Assembly (NCBI GenBank): GCA_016926955.1
Contig: JAFGNN010000065.1
Location: 62,001-126,000 of the forward strand
Source: Spirochaetales bacterium
Lineage (GTDB): Bacteria > Spirochaetota > Spirochaetia > Treponematales > UBA12059
DNA: 64,000 nucleotides
Direction: 5' to 3'
A program made the position numbers and the translations under genes. Shown in pieces: positions 51,176 through 60,491 of this stretch; the stretch's first letter is position 1; every line of letters begins with the position of its first letter. The notes beneath the pieces are model-generated. The model saw only the letters and a list, made by a program, of their open reading frames with translations, was not told where the DNA came from and did not search any database.

Positions 51176-51351
51176 GCTCGGGACGCGCATATTTTTTTCC
51201 CGCTCGCCCGCGCCTCCCGGATTTCCCGTCCACGGTTTGACCACCGGGCGCGCCTCATGATACCACTTTCCCTACCTCGGTTTCCTCCTTGGGACGGGAT
51301 CGGGGGGCCGGGCCGTTCCGGGACCGACCGACATACGCGAGGAGCCTAACA

Positions 51352-52740
<1,389 letters not shown>

Positions 52741-52752
52741 GAAGGCGCGGAC

Positions 52753-53991
52753 GTGACGAAACGCTTCCTGGCCGCGGCCCTCATGGCCGCGGCCGTTTCA
52801 TGCTTCGCCATGGAGGCGGCCCCGCCGGTCGCCGCCCGGTCGATGATACTTGTCGAGGCGGCCCGCGGCGCCGCCCTCGTCGAACGGAACGCCGACGAAC
52901 CGATTCCGCCCGCGAGCCTAGCCAAGCTCGCGACGCTCGCCGTGCTCGGGGAGGAGCTCGACTCGGGGAGGCTCTCGCTCTCGACGCCAGTAGAAGTGCT
53001 GCCCGGCGAGGCCTGGGACGAGCTGCCCTGGAACTCGAGCGCCATGTATCTGGAGCGCGGCATGCGCCTCACGGTCGGCGACCTGGCGCGCGGCCTCGCC
53101 GTGGCGAGCGCGAACGACGCGGCCTTCGTGCTCGCCCGCGTCGTCTCCGGTTCCGTGTCGGCATTCTCCGCGCGCATGAACGCGGTCGCGCGGCGCTACG
53201 GGCTCGCAGTCACGCGCTTCGAGGAACCGTCCGGGCTCTCGGACCGCAACGTCACAACCGCGCGCGAAATGGCCTCCTTCGCCCTCGCCTACCTCGCCGA
53301 GCGCCCCGACTTCGTCGAGAGCCTCCACGCCCTGCCCTCGTTCGGATTCCCCAAGCCCGCCAACTTCCCGCCCGGCCGGCGGGTGCCCGCCGGCTATGTC
53401 CCGCCCCTCCTCGAGAACCGCAACCCCCTGCTCGGGGCCTATCCCGGCTGCGACGGCCTCAAGACCGGCTACATCAGCGAGAGCGGCTTCAACTTCGTCG
53501 CGACGGCGGAACGCGAGGGCACGCGCTTCGTGCTGGTCCTGCTCGGTGCTTCCGCGACCGGCACCGCGGACGCCCAGGCGCGACGGGTGGAGGACGGCTC
53601 GGCCCTGCTCGATTGGGCTTTCCAAAACTGGGTCACGGTGCGTCCCGCCCTTCCGGATTTCGAGCCGGCGCGCGTCTGGAAAGGGAGCGAGCGAGTCCTC
53701 GCGGGCATTCCCGCGGGCAGCCTTGCCGTTACCGTCCCCCGCTCCGTATCAGGTGACGCGCGCGCCGTTGTCGAGGCCTACCCCGAACTCATGGCGCCGT
53801 TTCCCGCGTCCGCCCGTGTGGGCTTCGTTAAGGTGCTGGCCGGGGATCAAGTGTACGCGCGCGTCGAGCTCGTTGCCCCGAGGGACATCGGCGCGGGCTC
53901 CTGGCTGCGCAGGCTCATCGATACCCTCGTCCTCTTTTTCAGGCGCGCCTTCGGGGGAAACGGCGCGCCACTCATGCCCGCTGCCGCCTGA
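52753..53991 (+). CDS. dacA: D-alanyl-D-alanine carboxypeptidase (PBP5/DacA-type)
   Basis: A 412-aa low-molecular-weight penicillin-binding protein that trims peptidoglycan pentapeptides. Signal peptide MTKRFLAAALMAAAVSCFAM at the start. Active-site motifs: PPASLAKLATLA (SxxK), AVASANDAAFVLA (SxN) and CDGLKTGYISESG (KTG). The C-terminal beta-domain (about 300-385) is followed by SWLRRLIDTLVLFFRRAFGG, the amphipathic helix that holds PBP5-type enzymes to the outer face of the inner membrane. Start at GTG 52753 with GGAAGGCGCGGAC upstream. Everything needed for activity is intact. It follows asnS and is convergent with the MutY-like gene. Confidence 0.93.
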   Translation: MTKRFLAAALMAAAVSCFAMEAAPPVAARSMILVEAARGAALVERNADEPIPPASLAKLATLAVLGEELDSGRLSLSTPVEVLPGEAWDELPWNSSAMYLERGMRLTVGDLARGLAVASANDAAFVLARVVSGSVSAFSARMNAVARRYGLAVTRFEEPSGLSDRNVTTAREMASFALAYLAERPDFVESLHALPSFGFPKPANFPPGRRVPAGYVPPLLENRNPLLGAYPGCDGLKTGYISESGFNFVATAEREGTRFVLVLLGASATGTADAQARRVEDGSALLDWAFQNWVTVRPALPDFEPARVWKGSERVLAGIPAGSLAVTVPRSVSGDARAVVEAYPELMAPFPASARVGFVKVLAGDQVYARVELVAPRDIGAGSWLRRLIDTLVLFFRRAFGGNGAPLMPAAA

Positions 53992-54054
53992 GATCGGCCG
54001 GGCGTCCACCTCGAGGGCGCCGTCCGGAGAGCCTCGGGCGTTTCCCGTTCTCGC

Positions 54055-54837
54055 TCAGGTCTCCCTGACGCGGACAAGGCTGCCCGCGTATTCGACCGTG
54101 CCCTCCGCGACCAGGGCCGCGAGCGCGTTCGCGACGCGCTCGCGCTCCATGCCGCAGCGTTCGTGGATGCTTTCCGCCTCGTGCGGGCCTTCGGCGGAGA
54201 GGATCCGAACGATGGCCCCGCGGGCCTGCCTGAGCGACCCCTCGAAGCGGGACTGTACGGCATGGTGCGCCGAGCGGCGCGATGGATTGGGCGCGAGCTT
54301 CTTGAGCGCCGCTCCGTAGTCCATCAGCGCGTAATGCCAGGCGCGCGGATCAGCTCGGTCGAGGACCGCCGCGGCGACGGGAAGAAGCTCCCGGTCGCGG
54401 ACCCCTTCACGGTCCGGAAAGAACCAGTGCAGCAGGGCCGCGCGGATGTTCGTCTCCAGGAAGACGTCGGGAAGCCCGAAGGCGAAGGCCCGGACCGCGC
54501 CTGCCGTGTAGCCGCCGACGCCGGGCAGGGCGCGCAGGGCGGCCGCGTCCTCGGGGACCGTCCCTCCGTGCTCGGTCTCGATGATGGAAGCCGCCGCCTT
54601 GAGCGCGAGCGCGCGCCGGTTGTAGCCGAGGCCGCTCCACGCGGCCAGCACCTCGGCGACGGAGGCCGCCGCCATCGAGGACGGATCGGGCCAGCGGCGC
54701 AACCATTCCCCGTATTTCGGGAGGACACGCGCGACCTGGGTCTGCTGCAACATCAGCTCTGACACGAGGATGGCCCAGGGATCGCGCGTTTCCCGCCAAG
54801 GCAGCACGCGCCCGCGTTCTTGGTACTCGGCGTACAC
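54055..54837 (-). CDS. MutY-like adenine glycosylase without Fe-S cluster
   Basis: A 260-aa HhH-GPD glycosylase (from GTG 54837). Motifs: ILVSELMLQQTQVARVLPKY with the catalytic Glu, AWSGLGYNRRALALKAAA, and the helix-hairpin-helix LPGVGGYTAGAVRAFAFG followed by PDVFLETNIRAALLHWFFPD. The four cysteines of the MutY/Nth iron-sulfur cluster are absent; there is NPSRRSAHHAVQSRFEGSLR in that place, and the Asp normally seen in LDGNV is Glu-Thr (LETNI). This is a known cluster-free subfamily, probably still acting on A:G mispairs or related lesions. The N-terminal helix needed by the fold lies before GTG; a CTG at 54894 overlapping the previous stop (CTGA) would supply it and give 279 aa. Confidence 0.82.
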   Translation of the reverse strand: MYAEYQERGRVLPWRETRDPWAILVSELMLQQTQVARVLPKYGEWLRRWPDPSSMAAASVAEVLAAWSGLGYNRRALALKAAASIIETEHGGTVPEDAAALRALPGVGGYTAGAVRAFAFGLPDVFLETNIRAALLHWFFPDREGVRDRELLPVAAAVLDRADPRAWHYALMDYGAALKKLAPNPSRRSAHHAVQSRFEGSLRQARGAIVRILSAEGPHEAESIHERCGMERERVANALAALVAEGTVEYAGSLVRVRET

Positions 54838-54890
54838 CGCTTCGCGGAAGGCTTCGATATCCCGGCTCGAAGGCGGTAGCGGAGTGGCCT

Positions 54891-57143
54891 TCAGGAACGG
54901 TTCTCCTCGGGCTCGAGAGCCTCGAGCGCATCGTCGGTCTCCCGCCGCTTGCCCACTATGGCCTCGAGTTCCGCGGCTATGGCGCTGCTCCGCGTCGCGA
55001 GATCGCGCAGGCCGATGGCCTGAGCGGCGAGGGTGCCGACGCCCGTGACGATGCGGCTGCCCGCGGATTTGACCTTGGCCGCGCCTTCCTCCAAGGCTCC
55101 CATGGAGTCCCGCACGAGGCGCGAGTAGCCGGCCTGGGCGGCGGTCTGCTCGCGCATGCGCCGCGAGGAAGCGGAGAAGGTACCGAGGACCGAAGAGGCT
55201 CCGTCCGCCAGTTCGCGCTGCCTGAGCGCGGCGTCCGCGACGCCCTTGATGCGGCCGACAGCGTCGCCGGAATCCCCGGCGATCCGGCCGAGCCCGTTTT
55301 CCACCTTCGCGGCCGCCCCGGCACCCTCCGACACGAGGGCATCGATGGATGACGCCATCTCGCCGATGCGGGCCGCCCGGTCAGCGCTTGCCTGCGCTAG
55401 TTTCTTGATCTCGTGCGCGATGACCGAAAAGCCCCGGCCCGCAGCGCCCGCGTGCGCAGCCTCGATGGAGGCGTTCATGGCCAGCAGGTTGGTCCGCTCC
55501 GCGAAATCATTCACCGACTCGACCACCTCCGTGATCTCCTTCGAGGCCTCGCGTACCTTCGCGATGGAGGAACCGAGCGAAGCGACGTCCCGGACTCCCT
55601 CCTCGACGCGCCGGGCGAGTCCCTCGGAGAGTTCCGCGGCCACGGAGACGTCGCTCGAGACGCCGACCGTGCCGGAAATGATGTCCACGACCGCTCCGAG
55701 CGCCCCGTCAAGCCGTTCCGACTCGAGCGCGAGTTCCTCGTCAACCTGTTCGCTGGACTTGGCCATGTCGCTTACAGACCCGACGGCTTCGCCCACCGCC
55801 GCGCGCTGCCGGTCCGCTTCCGCCTCGATGGCCCTCGCCTCGTTCTGCGAGAGCTCCGCGGTCCTGGCGAGCTCTCCCGCGCGCTCCTCCAGGTCGCGGG
55901 CCATGGCCGTCACCGCGCCAACCACGCGTCCGGCCGCGTCCACCACCGCCCCGAGGCGATCCCGCCGCTCGGCCGTCTCTCGCGCGAACACCTCGACCTC
56001 GTTGGTGGCGCGGGCAGCCCGGGCGCTCATCGCCACGAAGACGCCCATGTCCAACGCGAAGAAGGTGAAGCCCTGAAGCCAGGCCATAGGCTCGGTGCCG
56101 CCGACCTGGTAGACTATGTCGTGCACCCCGAAGCCGACCCCGAGCACGAGCCCCGCGAGGATGGGAATCGCGTCGCGCCGCTTGAGCAGGGCCGCCCGTA
56201 TCAGTATGTAGACACCGCTCAGGATCTCGGCGAAAATCGGCAGGAGGCTCAGCGAGAAGACGTTCATCATCTCGGTCTCGTCGCCCGTGTTCGAGAAGAA
56301 GAGCACAGAGAACGCGAGTATCTGGACGCCCACCACGACCTTGAAGACCCGGCCCGACAGGATGTCGAAGAACTCGGTGAAGAACAGCATCAGGAAGCCG
56401 ATCGAGGCGGTCAGCGCGAGCTTGGCGAAGGCCTTGAAGGCCAGTCCGACGGGGATGAAGCGTTCCGCGCCGAGCTCGTAAAAATAGAAGGAGATCAGGA
56501 CGAGCGAGAGCGCGTACCAGAGGTTGAAGCGGTCCTTCGGCCTCGACTTGTACTGCCAGATGAAGTAGGCGCCGAGGAAGAGGCAGAGGACGGCCAGAAC
56601 GATGTAGACCTGGAGGTTGAGGAGCTGCGCGGTGTGGAGCTCGAATTCCGCCGCTTCCCGCCCGCCTACCTTGAAGCCGGGAAAGGCCGCGCTGGTGCCG
56701 CGTGCATAGGCGCGCACGGCCACCACGGCCCTTCCGTCGTCGACGAGGTTGGAGGGCACCAGCCACGCGTCGGTGACGCCGGGCCGGATCAGCGGCTTCG
56801 GCGGGAGTGAGCCGCGCTCGCCGACGAGCACGCCGTCGACGAAGACCTGGCAGGCCGCGCCGAGCTTCTGCGAGAGGAGCCAGAAGGGCCCCGTTCCCTC
56901 GAAGCGGAGGTCCGCCCGCACCCAGAACCATGAATCGGCTTCAGGCACCGGTATGAGGGTCGGAGCCGTCAGGCTCTCCCACGAGGAGTCGTCGTATGAC
57001 GGGTCTGCCCGGTCCGGGGAGTCGCCATGTGCGATCCGCCACGATTCCACGAGCTCGGAGTCGGGCATGCCGCAGGAGGCGAGCGCAAGCGCGAGCGCGG
57101 AAAGGACCAGCAGCGAGGGAAGGGTCGGAGCGGCGTATTTCAT
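54891..57143 (-). CDS. 7TM-DISM chemoreceptor-like signalling protein
   Basis: A 750-aa protein in three parts. After a lipoprotein-like or signal-anchor start (LVLSALALALASCGMPDSE) comes a periplasmic jelly-roll domain of the DISMED type (about 25-165; DDSSWESLTAPTLIPVPEAD, GPFWLLSQKLGAACQVFVDG). Then seven membrane segments (about 175-370, e.g. VYIVLAVLCLFLGAYFI, LWYALSLVLISFYFYEL), the 7TMR-DISM module, usually sensing carbohydrates. The C-terminal ~380 residues are a methyl-accepting-type signalling coil with MNASIEAAHAGAAGRGFSVI and AHEIKKLAQAS, the conserved hairpin tip. It should talk to CheA/CheW, though no che gene is nearby. The tip reads ERTNLLAMNASIEAAHAGA, fully conserved. Own promoter upstream. 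Confidence 0.92.
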   Translation of the reverse strand: MKYAAPTLPSLLVLSALALALASCGMPDSELVESWRIAHGDSPDRADPSYDDSSWESLTAPTLIPVPEADSWFWVRADLRFEGTGPFWLLSQKLGAACQVFVDGVLVGERGSLPPKPLIRPGVTDAWLVPSNLVDDGRAVVAVRAYARGTSAAFPGFKVGGREAAEFELHTAQLLNLQVYIVLAVLCLFLGAYFIWQYKSRPKDRFNLWYALSLVLISFYFYELGAERFIPVGLAFKAFAKLALTASIGFLMLFFTEFFDILSGRVFKVVVGVQILAFSVLFFSNTGDETEMMNVFSLSLLPIFAEILSGVYILIRAALLKRRDAIPILAGLVLGVGFGVHDIVYQVGGTEPMAWLQGFTFFALDMGVFVAMSARAARATNEVEVFARETAERRDRLGAVVDAAGRVVGAVTAMARDLEERAGELARTAELSQNEARAIEAEADRQRAAVGEAVGSVSDMAKSSEQVDEELALESERLDGALGAVVDIISGTVGVSSDVSVAAELSEGLARRVEEGVRDVASLGSSIAKVREASKEITEVVESVNDFAERTNLLAMNASIEAAHAGAAGRGFSVIAHEIKKLAQASADRAARIGEMASSIDALVSEGAGAAAKVENGLGRIAGDSGDAVGRIKGVADAALRQRELADGASSVLGTFSASSRRMREQTAAQAGYSRLVRDSMGALEEGAAKVKSAGSRIVTGVGTLAAQAIGLRDLATRSSAIAAELEAIVGKRRETDDALEALEPEENRS

Positions 57144-57195
57144 GCTTCAATGACTCCCGGCGCGGGGCCGGTTACGTGCCCCTCGGTACGCGTCA

Positions 57196-57223
57196 GGATA
57201 ATGGCCGCAGGCCCGGACCGCAA
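57196..57223 (-). promoter_or_regulatory. Promoter of the chemoreceptor-like gene
   Basis: On the minus strand TTGCGG, 16 bases, TTATCC, the same hexamers as the promoter at 33376-33404. The leader is about 45 bases and includes GGGAG. Confidence 0.5.
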
Positions 57224-57286
57224 GTGCGAAGCGGCTCGGGGGCTCGTTACCGCGCCACCGGAGGCGCGGCGATGCCCGGACTTCCC

Positions 57287-57892
57287 CTACTCCTCGCCGA
57301 AGATGTGAACGTACTCGTGCAGCAGGGCCTCTCCCTTCACCTTGCAGCCGCCGCAGACGGTGCCGATCTTGGTGCGCTCCTGCAGCTGCTCCCAGTTCCG
57401 CGCGCCCTCGCGCACGGCGGTCTCGATGTCGCGGTCGGTGATGTTGAGGCAGGTGCAGATGACGGTGGCGCCCTCGTTTCGGTAGAGCCCGGCGCGCCCC
57501 GTCTTCTCCAGCCACTCGTCGATGGCGGCGCGGAGCGCCTTGTCGCCGAGCACCGAGCAGTGGATCTTGTTGTCGGGCAGGCCGCCCAGGCGCGTGGCGA
57601 TGTCCTCGGGCTTGAGGTTGTACGCCTCGCGGATGTGCAGGCCCTTCGTCACCGCGGACAGCATCGAGGTGCTGGCGATGGCGCTCGCGCAGCCGTAGGT
57701 GCGCCAGCGCACGTCGCGGATGACGTCGTCCTCGCCTATCTTGAGCATGAACATCATCTGGTCGCCGCACTTGACGTTGCCGACCGTTCCCTCGGCATCG
57801 TACGCGAACTTCTCGTCCGGGTCGTAGACGTTGCGCGGGTTCTTGAAGTGATCGAGTACGATGTCCGAATACAGCCACTGCATGGCGTCCAT
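57287..57892 (-). CDS. nifU: IscU/NifU scaffold fused to a BFD-like [2Fe-2S] domain
   Basis: A 201-aa Fe-S assembly scaffold. Residues 1-130 are IscU: VLDHFKNPRNVYDPDEKFAY, TVGNVKCGDQMMFMLKIGED (Cys 1), DVRWRTYGCASAIASTSMLS (Cys 2) and PDNKIHCSVLGDKALRAAID (Cys 3), with the Asp two residues after Cys 1. Residues 140-200 are a bacterioferritin-associated-ferredoxin-type domain: VICTCLNITDRDIETAVREG and then IGTVCGGCKVKGEALLHEY, with CxC and CxxC cluster ligands. This corresponds to the first two domains of NifU without the C-terminal Nfu domain. It lies 18 bp after the cysteine desulfurase gene, its sulfur donor, in the operon of the Rrf2 regulator. Confidence 0.93.
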   Translation of the reverse strand: MDAMQWLYSDIVLDHFKNPRNVYDPDEKFAYDAEGTVGNVKCGDQMMFMLKIGEDDVIRDVRWRTYGCASAIASTSMLSAVTKGLHIREAYNLKPEDIATRLGGLPDNKIHCSVLGDKALRAAIDEWLEKTGRAGLYRNEGATVICTCLNITDRDIETAVREGARNWEQLQERTKIGTVCGGCKVKGEALLHEYVHIFGEE

Positions 57893-57910
57893 GGGATGCT
57901 CCTTGTCCTG

Positions 57911-59080
57911 CTAGGCCACGCTGACCGTGGACATGCGGCGAAGCCGCTTGATGATGGGGGGAAGGACCTCGAGGACGTAGTCGACGTCCTCGCCGGTCGT
58001 GAGAGATCCGAGGCTGAAGCGGATCGAACCGTGCGCGAGCTCGGGTCCCACGCCCGTGGCCAGCAGCACGTGGCTCGGCTCGAGGCTTCCGGAGGCGCAG
58101 GCCGAGCCCGTGGAGACCTGGACGCCTTCGAGGTCGAGGTAGAGCAGGATGGCCTCGCCTTCCGCGCCGGGGAAGGATACGTTGAGCGTGTTCGGCAGCA
58201 CCTCGGTGGCGTGTCCGTTCACGCGGACGTCGGGCACCCGCTCAACAATGCCGTCGCGGAGCCGGTTCCGCATCACGCGGATGCGGGCCGCCCTTCCCTC
58301 GAGGTCCTCGAGCGCGAGGCGGGCCGCGAGGCCGAAGCCGAGTATCCCGATGTTGTTGTAGGTGCCCGCCCGGTGGCCGTGCTCCTGGTGGCCCCCGCGG
58401 ATCAGGGGCTCGATGGGAGCGCCCTTGCGGACGTAGAGGGCGCCGACGCCCTTGGGGCCGTAGATCTTGTGGGCCGACAGGGTCAGGTAGTCGACGCCCC
58501 AAGCGGCCGCCTCGACGGGAACCTTGCCGGCGGACTGGGTGGCGTCGGTGTGGAAGAGGGCGCCTTTGGCCTTGGCCATGCGGCAGAGCGCCGGGACGTC
58601 CTCCATCGTGCCGATCTCGTTGTTGGCCGACATGACCGAGACGAGCAGGGTGTCGCCGTCGATCTCGCGCTCCGCGGCTTCCATGTCCACCCGACCGGAG
58701 GCGTCCACGGGCAGGAAGACCACGGGAAAGCCCTCGTCGCGGAGCCAGGAGGCCGCGTTGATGACGCAGGGATGCTCGATGGCGGTGGTGACTATCTTGC
58801 GGCGCCCGCCCTTGCGGCCGAGGTGGAACATGGTCGCGAAGACGGTGTTGTTCGATTCGGAACCGCCGGAGGTGAACACGATCTCGTCCGGGTTCGGCAC
58901 GCCTGCGAGCTTCGCGACCTCCGCGCGGGCGGCGTCGACCCTCGCCTTCGCGGCGCGTCCGGCCTCGTGCATGCTCGAAGCGTTTGCGAAGACGCCCAGG
59001 TCCGCCGCCATCGCGTCCCGTACGAGCGGGTGGAGGGGAGTCGTGGCGTTGTAGTCCATGTAGACGATGCGGCGTTCCAT
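57911..59080 (-). CDS. nifS: Cysteine desulfurase (IscS/NifS)
   Basis: A 389-aa pyridoxal-phosphate enzyme that takes sulfur from cysteine for Fe-S cluster assembly. Signature: IVYMDYNATTPLHPLVRDAM start, EIVFTSGGSESNNTVFATMF, TTAIEHPCVINAASWLRDEG with the PLP-stacking His, ALFHTDATQSAGKVPV, and DYLTLSAHKIYGPKGVGALY with the Schiff-base Lys. The mobile loop carries the active-site cysteine in VSTGSACASGSLEPSHVLLA. It is of the NifS/IscS type (class I, extended loop). Start at ATG 59080 with AAAGGAG upstream. It lies 12 bp after the Rrf2 regulator gene and 18 bp before nifU, so all three form one operon. Confidence 0.96.
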   Translation of the reverse strand: MERRIVYMDYNATTPLHPLVRDAMAADLGVFANASSMHEAGRAAKARVDAARAEVAKLAGVPNPDEIVFTSGGSESNNTVFATMFHLGRKGGRRKIVTTAIEHPCVINAASWLRDEGFPVVFLPVDASGRVDMEAAEREIDGDTLLVSVMSANNEIGTMEDVPALCRMAKAKGALFHTDATQSAGKVPVEAAAWGVDYLTLSAHKIYGPKGVGALYVRKGAPIEPLIRGGHQEHGHRAGTYNNIGILGFGLAARLALEDLEGRAARIRVMRNRLRDGIVERVPDVRVNGHATEVLPNTLNVSFPGAEGEAILLYLDLEGVQVSTGSACASGSLEPSHVLLATGVGPELAHGSIRFSLGSLTTGEDVDYVLEVLPPIIKRLRRMSTVSVA

Positions 59081-59092
59081 GGTCGGCTCCTT

Positions 59093-59497
59093 TCAGGAAG
59101 CGGGATCGATGACGTCGAGCAGGGTGCGGGAACTGAGGTATTCGTCAACCGCGGTCTTGAGCCCGAGCCAGAAACGGCGGGGCAGGCAGGCGAGGTCGTG
59201 GTCGCAGGCGCCGGGACCGGCGGCGCACTCGGTCGGGCGGATCTCGCCCTCGAGCGCCTCGACAATGCTGAGGACGGTAAGCTCGGCGGCGGGCAGCGAA
59301 AGCCGGTAACCGCCGTTCTTGCCCCTCTCGGAGCGGAGGAGGCCCGAGGCGGTCAGCTGTCCCAGTATGCCTTCCAGGTATTTTCCGGGTATCCCTTCGG
59401 CTCCGGCTATCTCGGCCGCGCTGGCCGGACCTTCCTTGCTGGCGAGGTAGGCGAGAGCCCTGAGGCCGTACTGTATCCGCGTCGAGACCTGGAACAA
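59093..59497 (-). CDS. Rrf2/IscR-family transcriptional regulator
   Basis: A 134-aa winged-helix regulator. Start TTG 59497 (MFQVSTRIQYGLRALAYLAS) with GGAG 7 bases upstream; a TTG two codons earlier is too close to that site. The HTH is ASAAEIAGAEGIPGKYLEGI, followed by the wing GLLRSERGKNGGYRLSLPAA. Three cysteines follow the dimer helix (CAAGPGACDHDLACLPRRFW), giving C-x6-C-x5-C, similar to IscR-type [2Fe-2S] ligation. It heads the operon with the cysteine desulfurase and scaffold genes, as IscR does. An inverted repeat overlapping the expected transcription start suggests autoregulation by Fe-S status. Confidence 0.92.
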   Translation of the reverse strand: MFQVSTRIQYGLRALAYLASKEGPASAAEIAGAEGIPGKYLEGILGQLTASGLLRSERGKNGGYRLSLPAAELTVLSIVEALEGEIRPTECAAGPGACDHDLACLPRRFWLGLKTAVDEYLSSRTLLDVIDPAS

Positions 59498-59508
59498 GGG
59501 CAATCTCC

Positions 59509-59528
59509 AGTATTCCTACCTGAATACT
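59509..59528. promoter_or_regulatory. Probable Rrf2 operator, perfect 7-6-7 inverted repeat
   Basis: AGTATTC-CTACCT-GAATACT overlaps the expected transcription start of the Rrf2 operon, just below the -10 box. A+T-rich against a G+C-rich genome. Binding here should block initiation. Confidence 0.7.
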
Positions 59529-59531
59529 AGG

Positions 59532-59560
59532 ATAATACAATCCACAGCGATTCAGGTCAA
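59532..59560 (-). promoter_or_regulatory. Promoter of the Rrf2-nifS-nifU operon
   Basis: On the minus strand TTGACC, 17 bases, TATTAT, a near-consensus sigma70 promoter. The operator lies immediately downstream. Confidence 0.75.
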
Positions 59561-59582
59561 TACGGGAATGACGGCCTTCCGC

Positions 59583-60491
59583 CTATGCGTCGCGCCCGGG
59601 GCCTTCGTCGCGCGGCCTGAGGCGAGGCAGCCTGGCCTTGCCCGCCAGCACGAGCAGGGCGGTCGCTACGTAGGGCAGCGCGAGCACGAGCTCGGGAGGA
59701 GCGTCGAAGGCCTGGAGGCCGTTCGAGGCGGCGAAGAGCGCCGCGAAGCCGAGCGAGGCCGCCACCGTCCCGCCGGGCTTGCGCCTTCCGAGGTAGACCG
59801 CGACAAGGGCGATCCAGCCCCGGCCCGAAGTGGCGCCAGGCACCCAGGCGCCCGTCTGGGCGCTCAAGGCGGCGCCCGCCACGGCCGCGGCCATTCCGGA
59901 AATCGCGAAGGCCATGAAGCGGACACGGGAGGGATTCACGCCCGCGAGCGCGAGGGCCTCTTCGCGCTGTCCCGCAGCGCGTAGCCGCAAGCCCAGGGGC
60001 GTGGCGGCGAGGAGCAACCAGAGCAAGGCGGCCAGGGCGTAGAGGAGCAGGTTCGAGGGGCGCTGGGCGATGAGGGTCCCGATGACAGGCAGCTCCGCGA
60101 GCGGTCCCGGGTCGAGCCGGTGTGAAAGCAGCTCCGGGAAGGCGACGACGCCCTTGGTGCCGAAGGCCCGCCACGAGAGCAGCGCCACCCCGCCCTGCAC
60201 GAGCAGGTTGGCGGCCAGGCCAGCCACGAAGATGTCCGCCCGCAGCTTGAACACGGCATGGATGATGGTCGCGGCGAGCAGGCAGGCCGCCCCGGCAGCG
60301 GCCAGGTTGCCCGCGAAGGCGCCCGCGCGCGGGGCGACCAGGGCGTAGGCGAAGGCTCCGAGCGACATGAAGCCTTCGAGCGCGGTGTTGAGCACGCCCG
60401 CGGCGTCGCTCGCGAGGCCGCCGAGCGCCGCGAGTACGATGGAACCGCCCTGCGCGACGGCGTCGCCGGGCAGGGAGAGCAGCCAGCTCAC
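59583..60491 (-). CDS. BMP-family ABC transporter permease, second subunit (NupQ-like)
   Basis: A 302-aa inner-membrane protein with about 8-9 hydrophobic segments, e.g. GSIVLAALGGLASDAAGVLN near the front, AFAYALVAPRAG, AGAACLLAATIIHAVF, LLLYALAALLWLLLAATPLG. The family segment ALNTALEGFMSLGAF-type (VLNTALEGFMSLGAFAYALV) and LRAAGQREEALALAGVNPSR, RFMAFAISGMAAAVAGAALS match the second permease of purine-nucleoside ABC importers (YufQ/NupQ). Start GTG 60491 overlaps the stop of the first permease (GTGA), so translation is coupled. Last gene of the transporter operon; it ends just before the Rrf2 promoter. Substrate probably nucleosides by analogy. Confidence 0.88.
   Translation of the reverse strand: MSWLLSLPGDAVAQGGSIVLAALGGLASDAAGVLNTALEGFMSLGAFAYALVAPRAGAFAGNLAAAGAACLLAATIIHAVFKLRADIFVAGLAANLLVQGGVALLSWRAFGTKGVVAFPELLSHRLDPGPLAELPVIGTLIAQRPSNLLLYALAALLWLLLAATPLGLRLRAAGQREEALALAGVNPSRVRFMAFAISGMAAAVAGAALSAQTGAWVPGATSGRGWIALVAVYLGRRKPGGTVAASLGFAALFAASNGLQAFDAPPELVLALPYVATALLVLAGKARLPRLRPRDEGPGRDA

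Noticed and set aside
51116-51190. Longer start (ATG 51190) for the TM2 gene
   Set aside because: No ribosome site, and an extended -10 promoter lies between it and GTG 51115.
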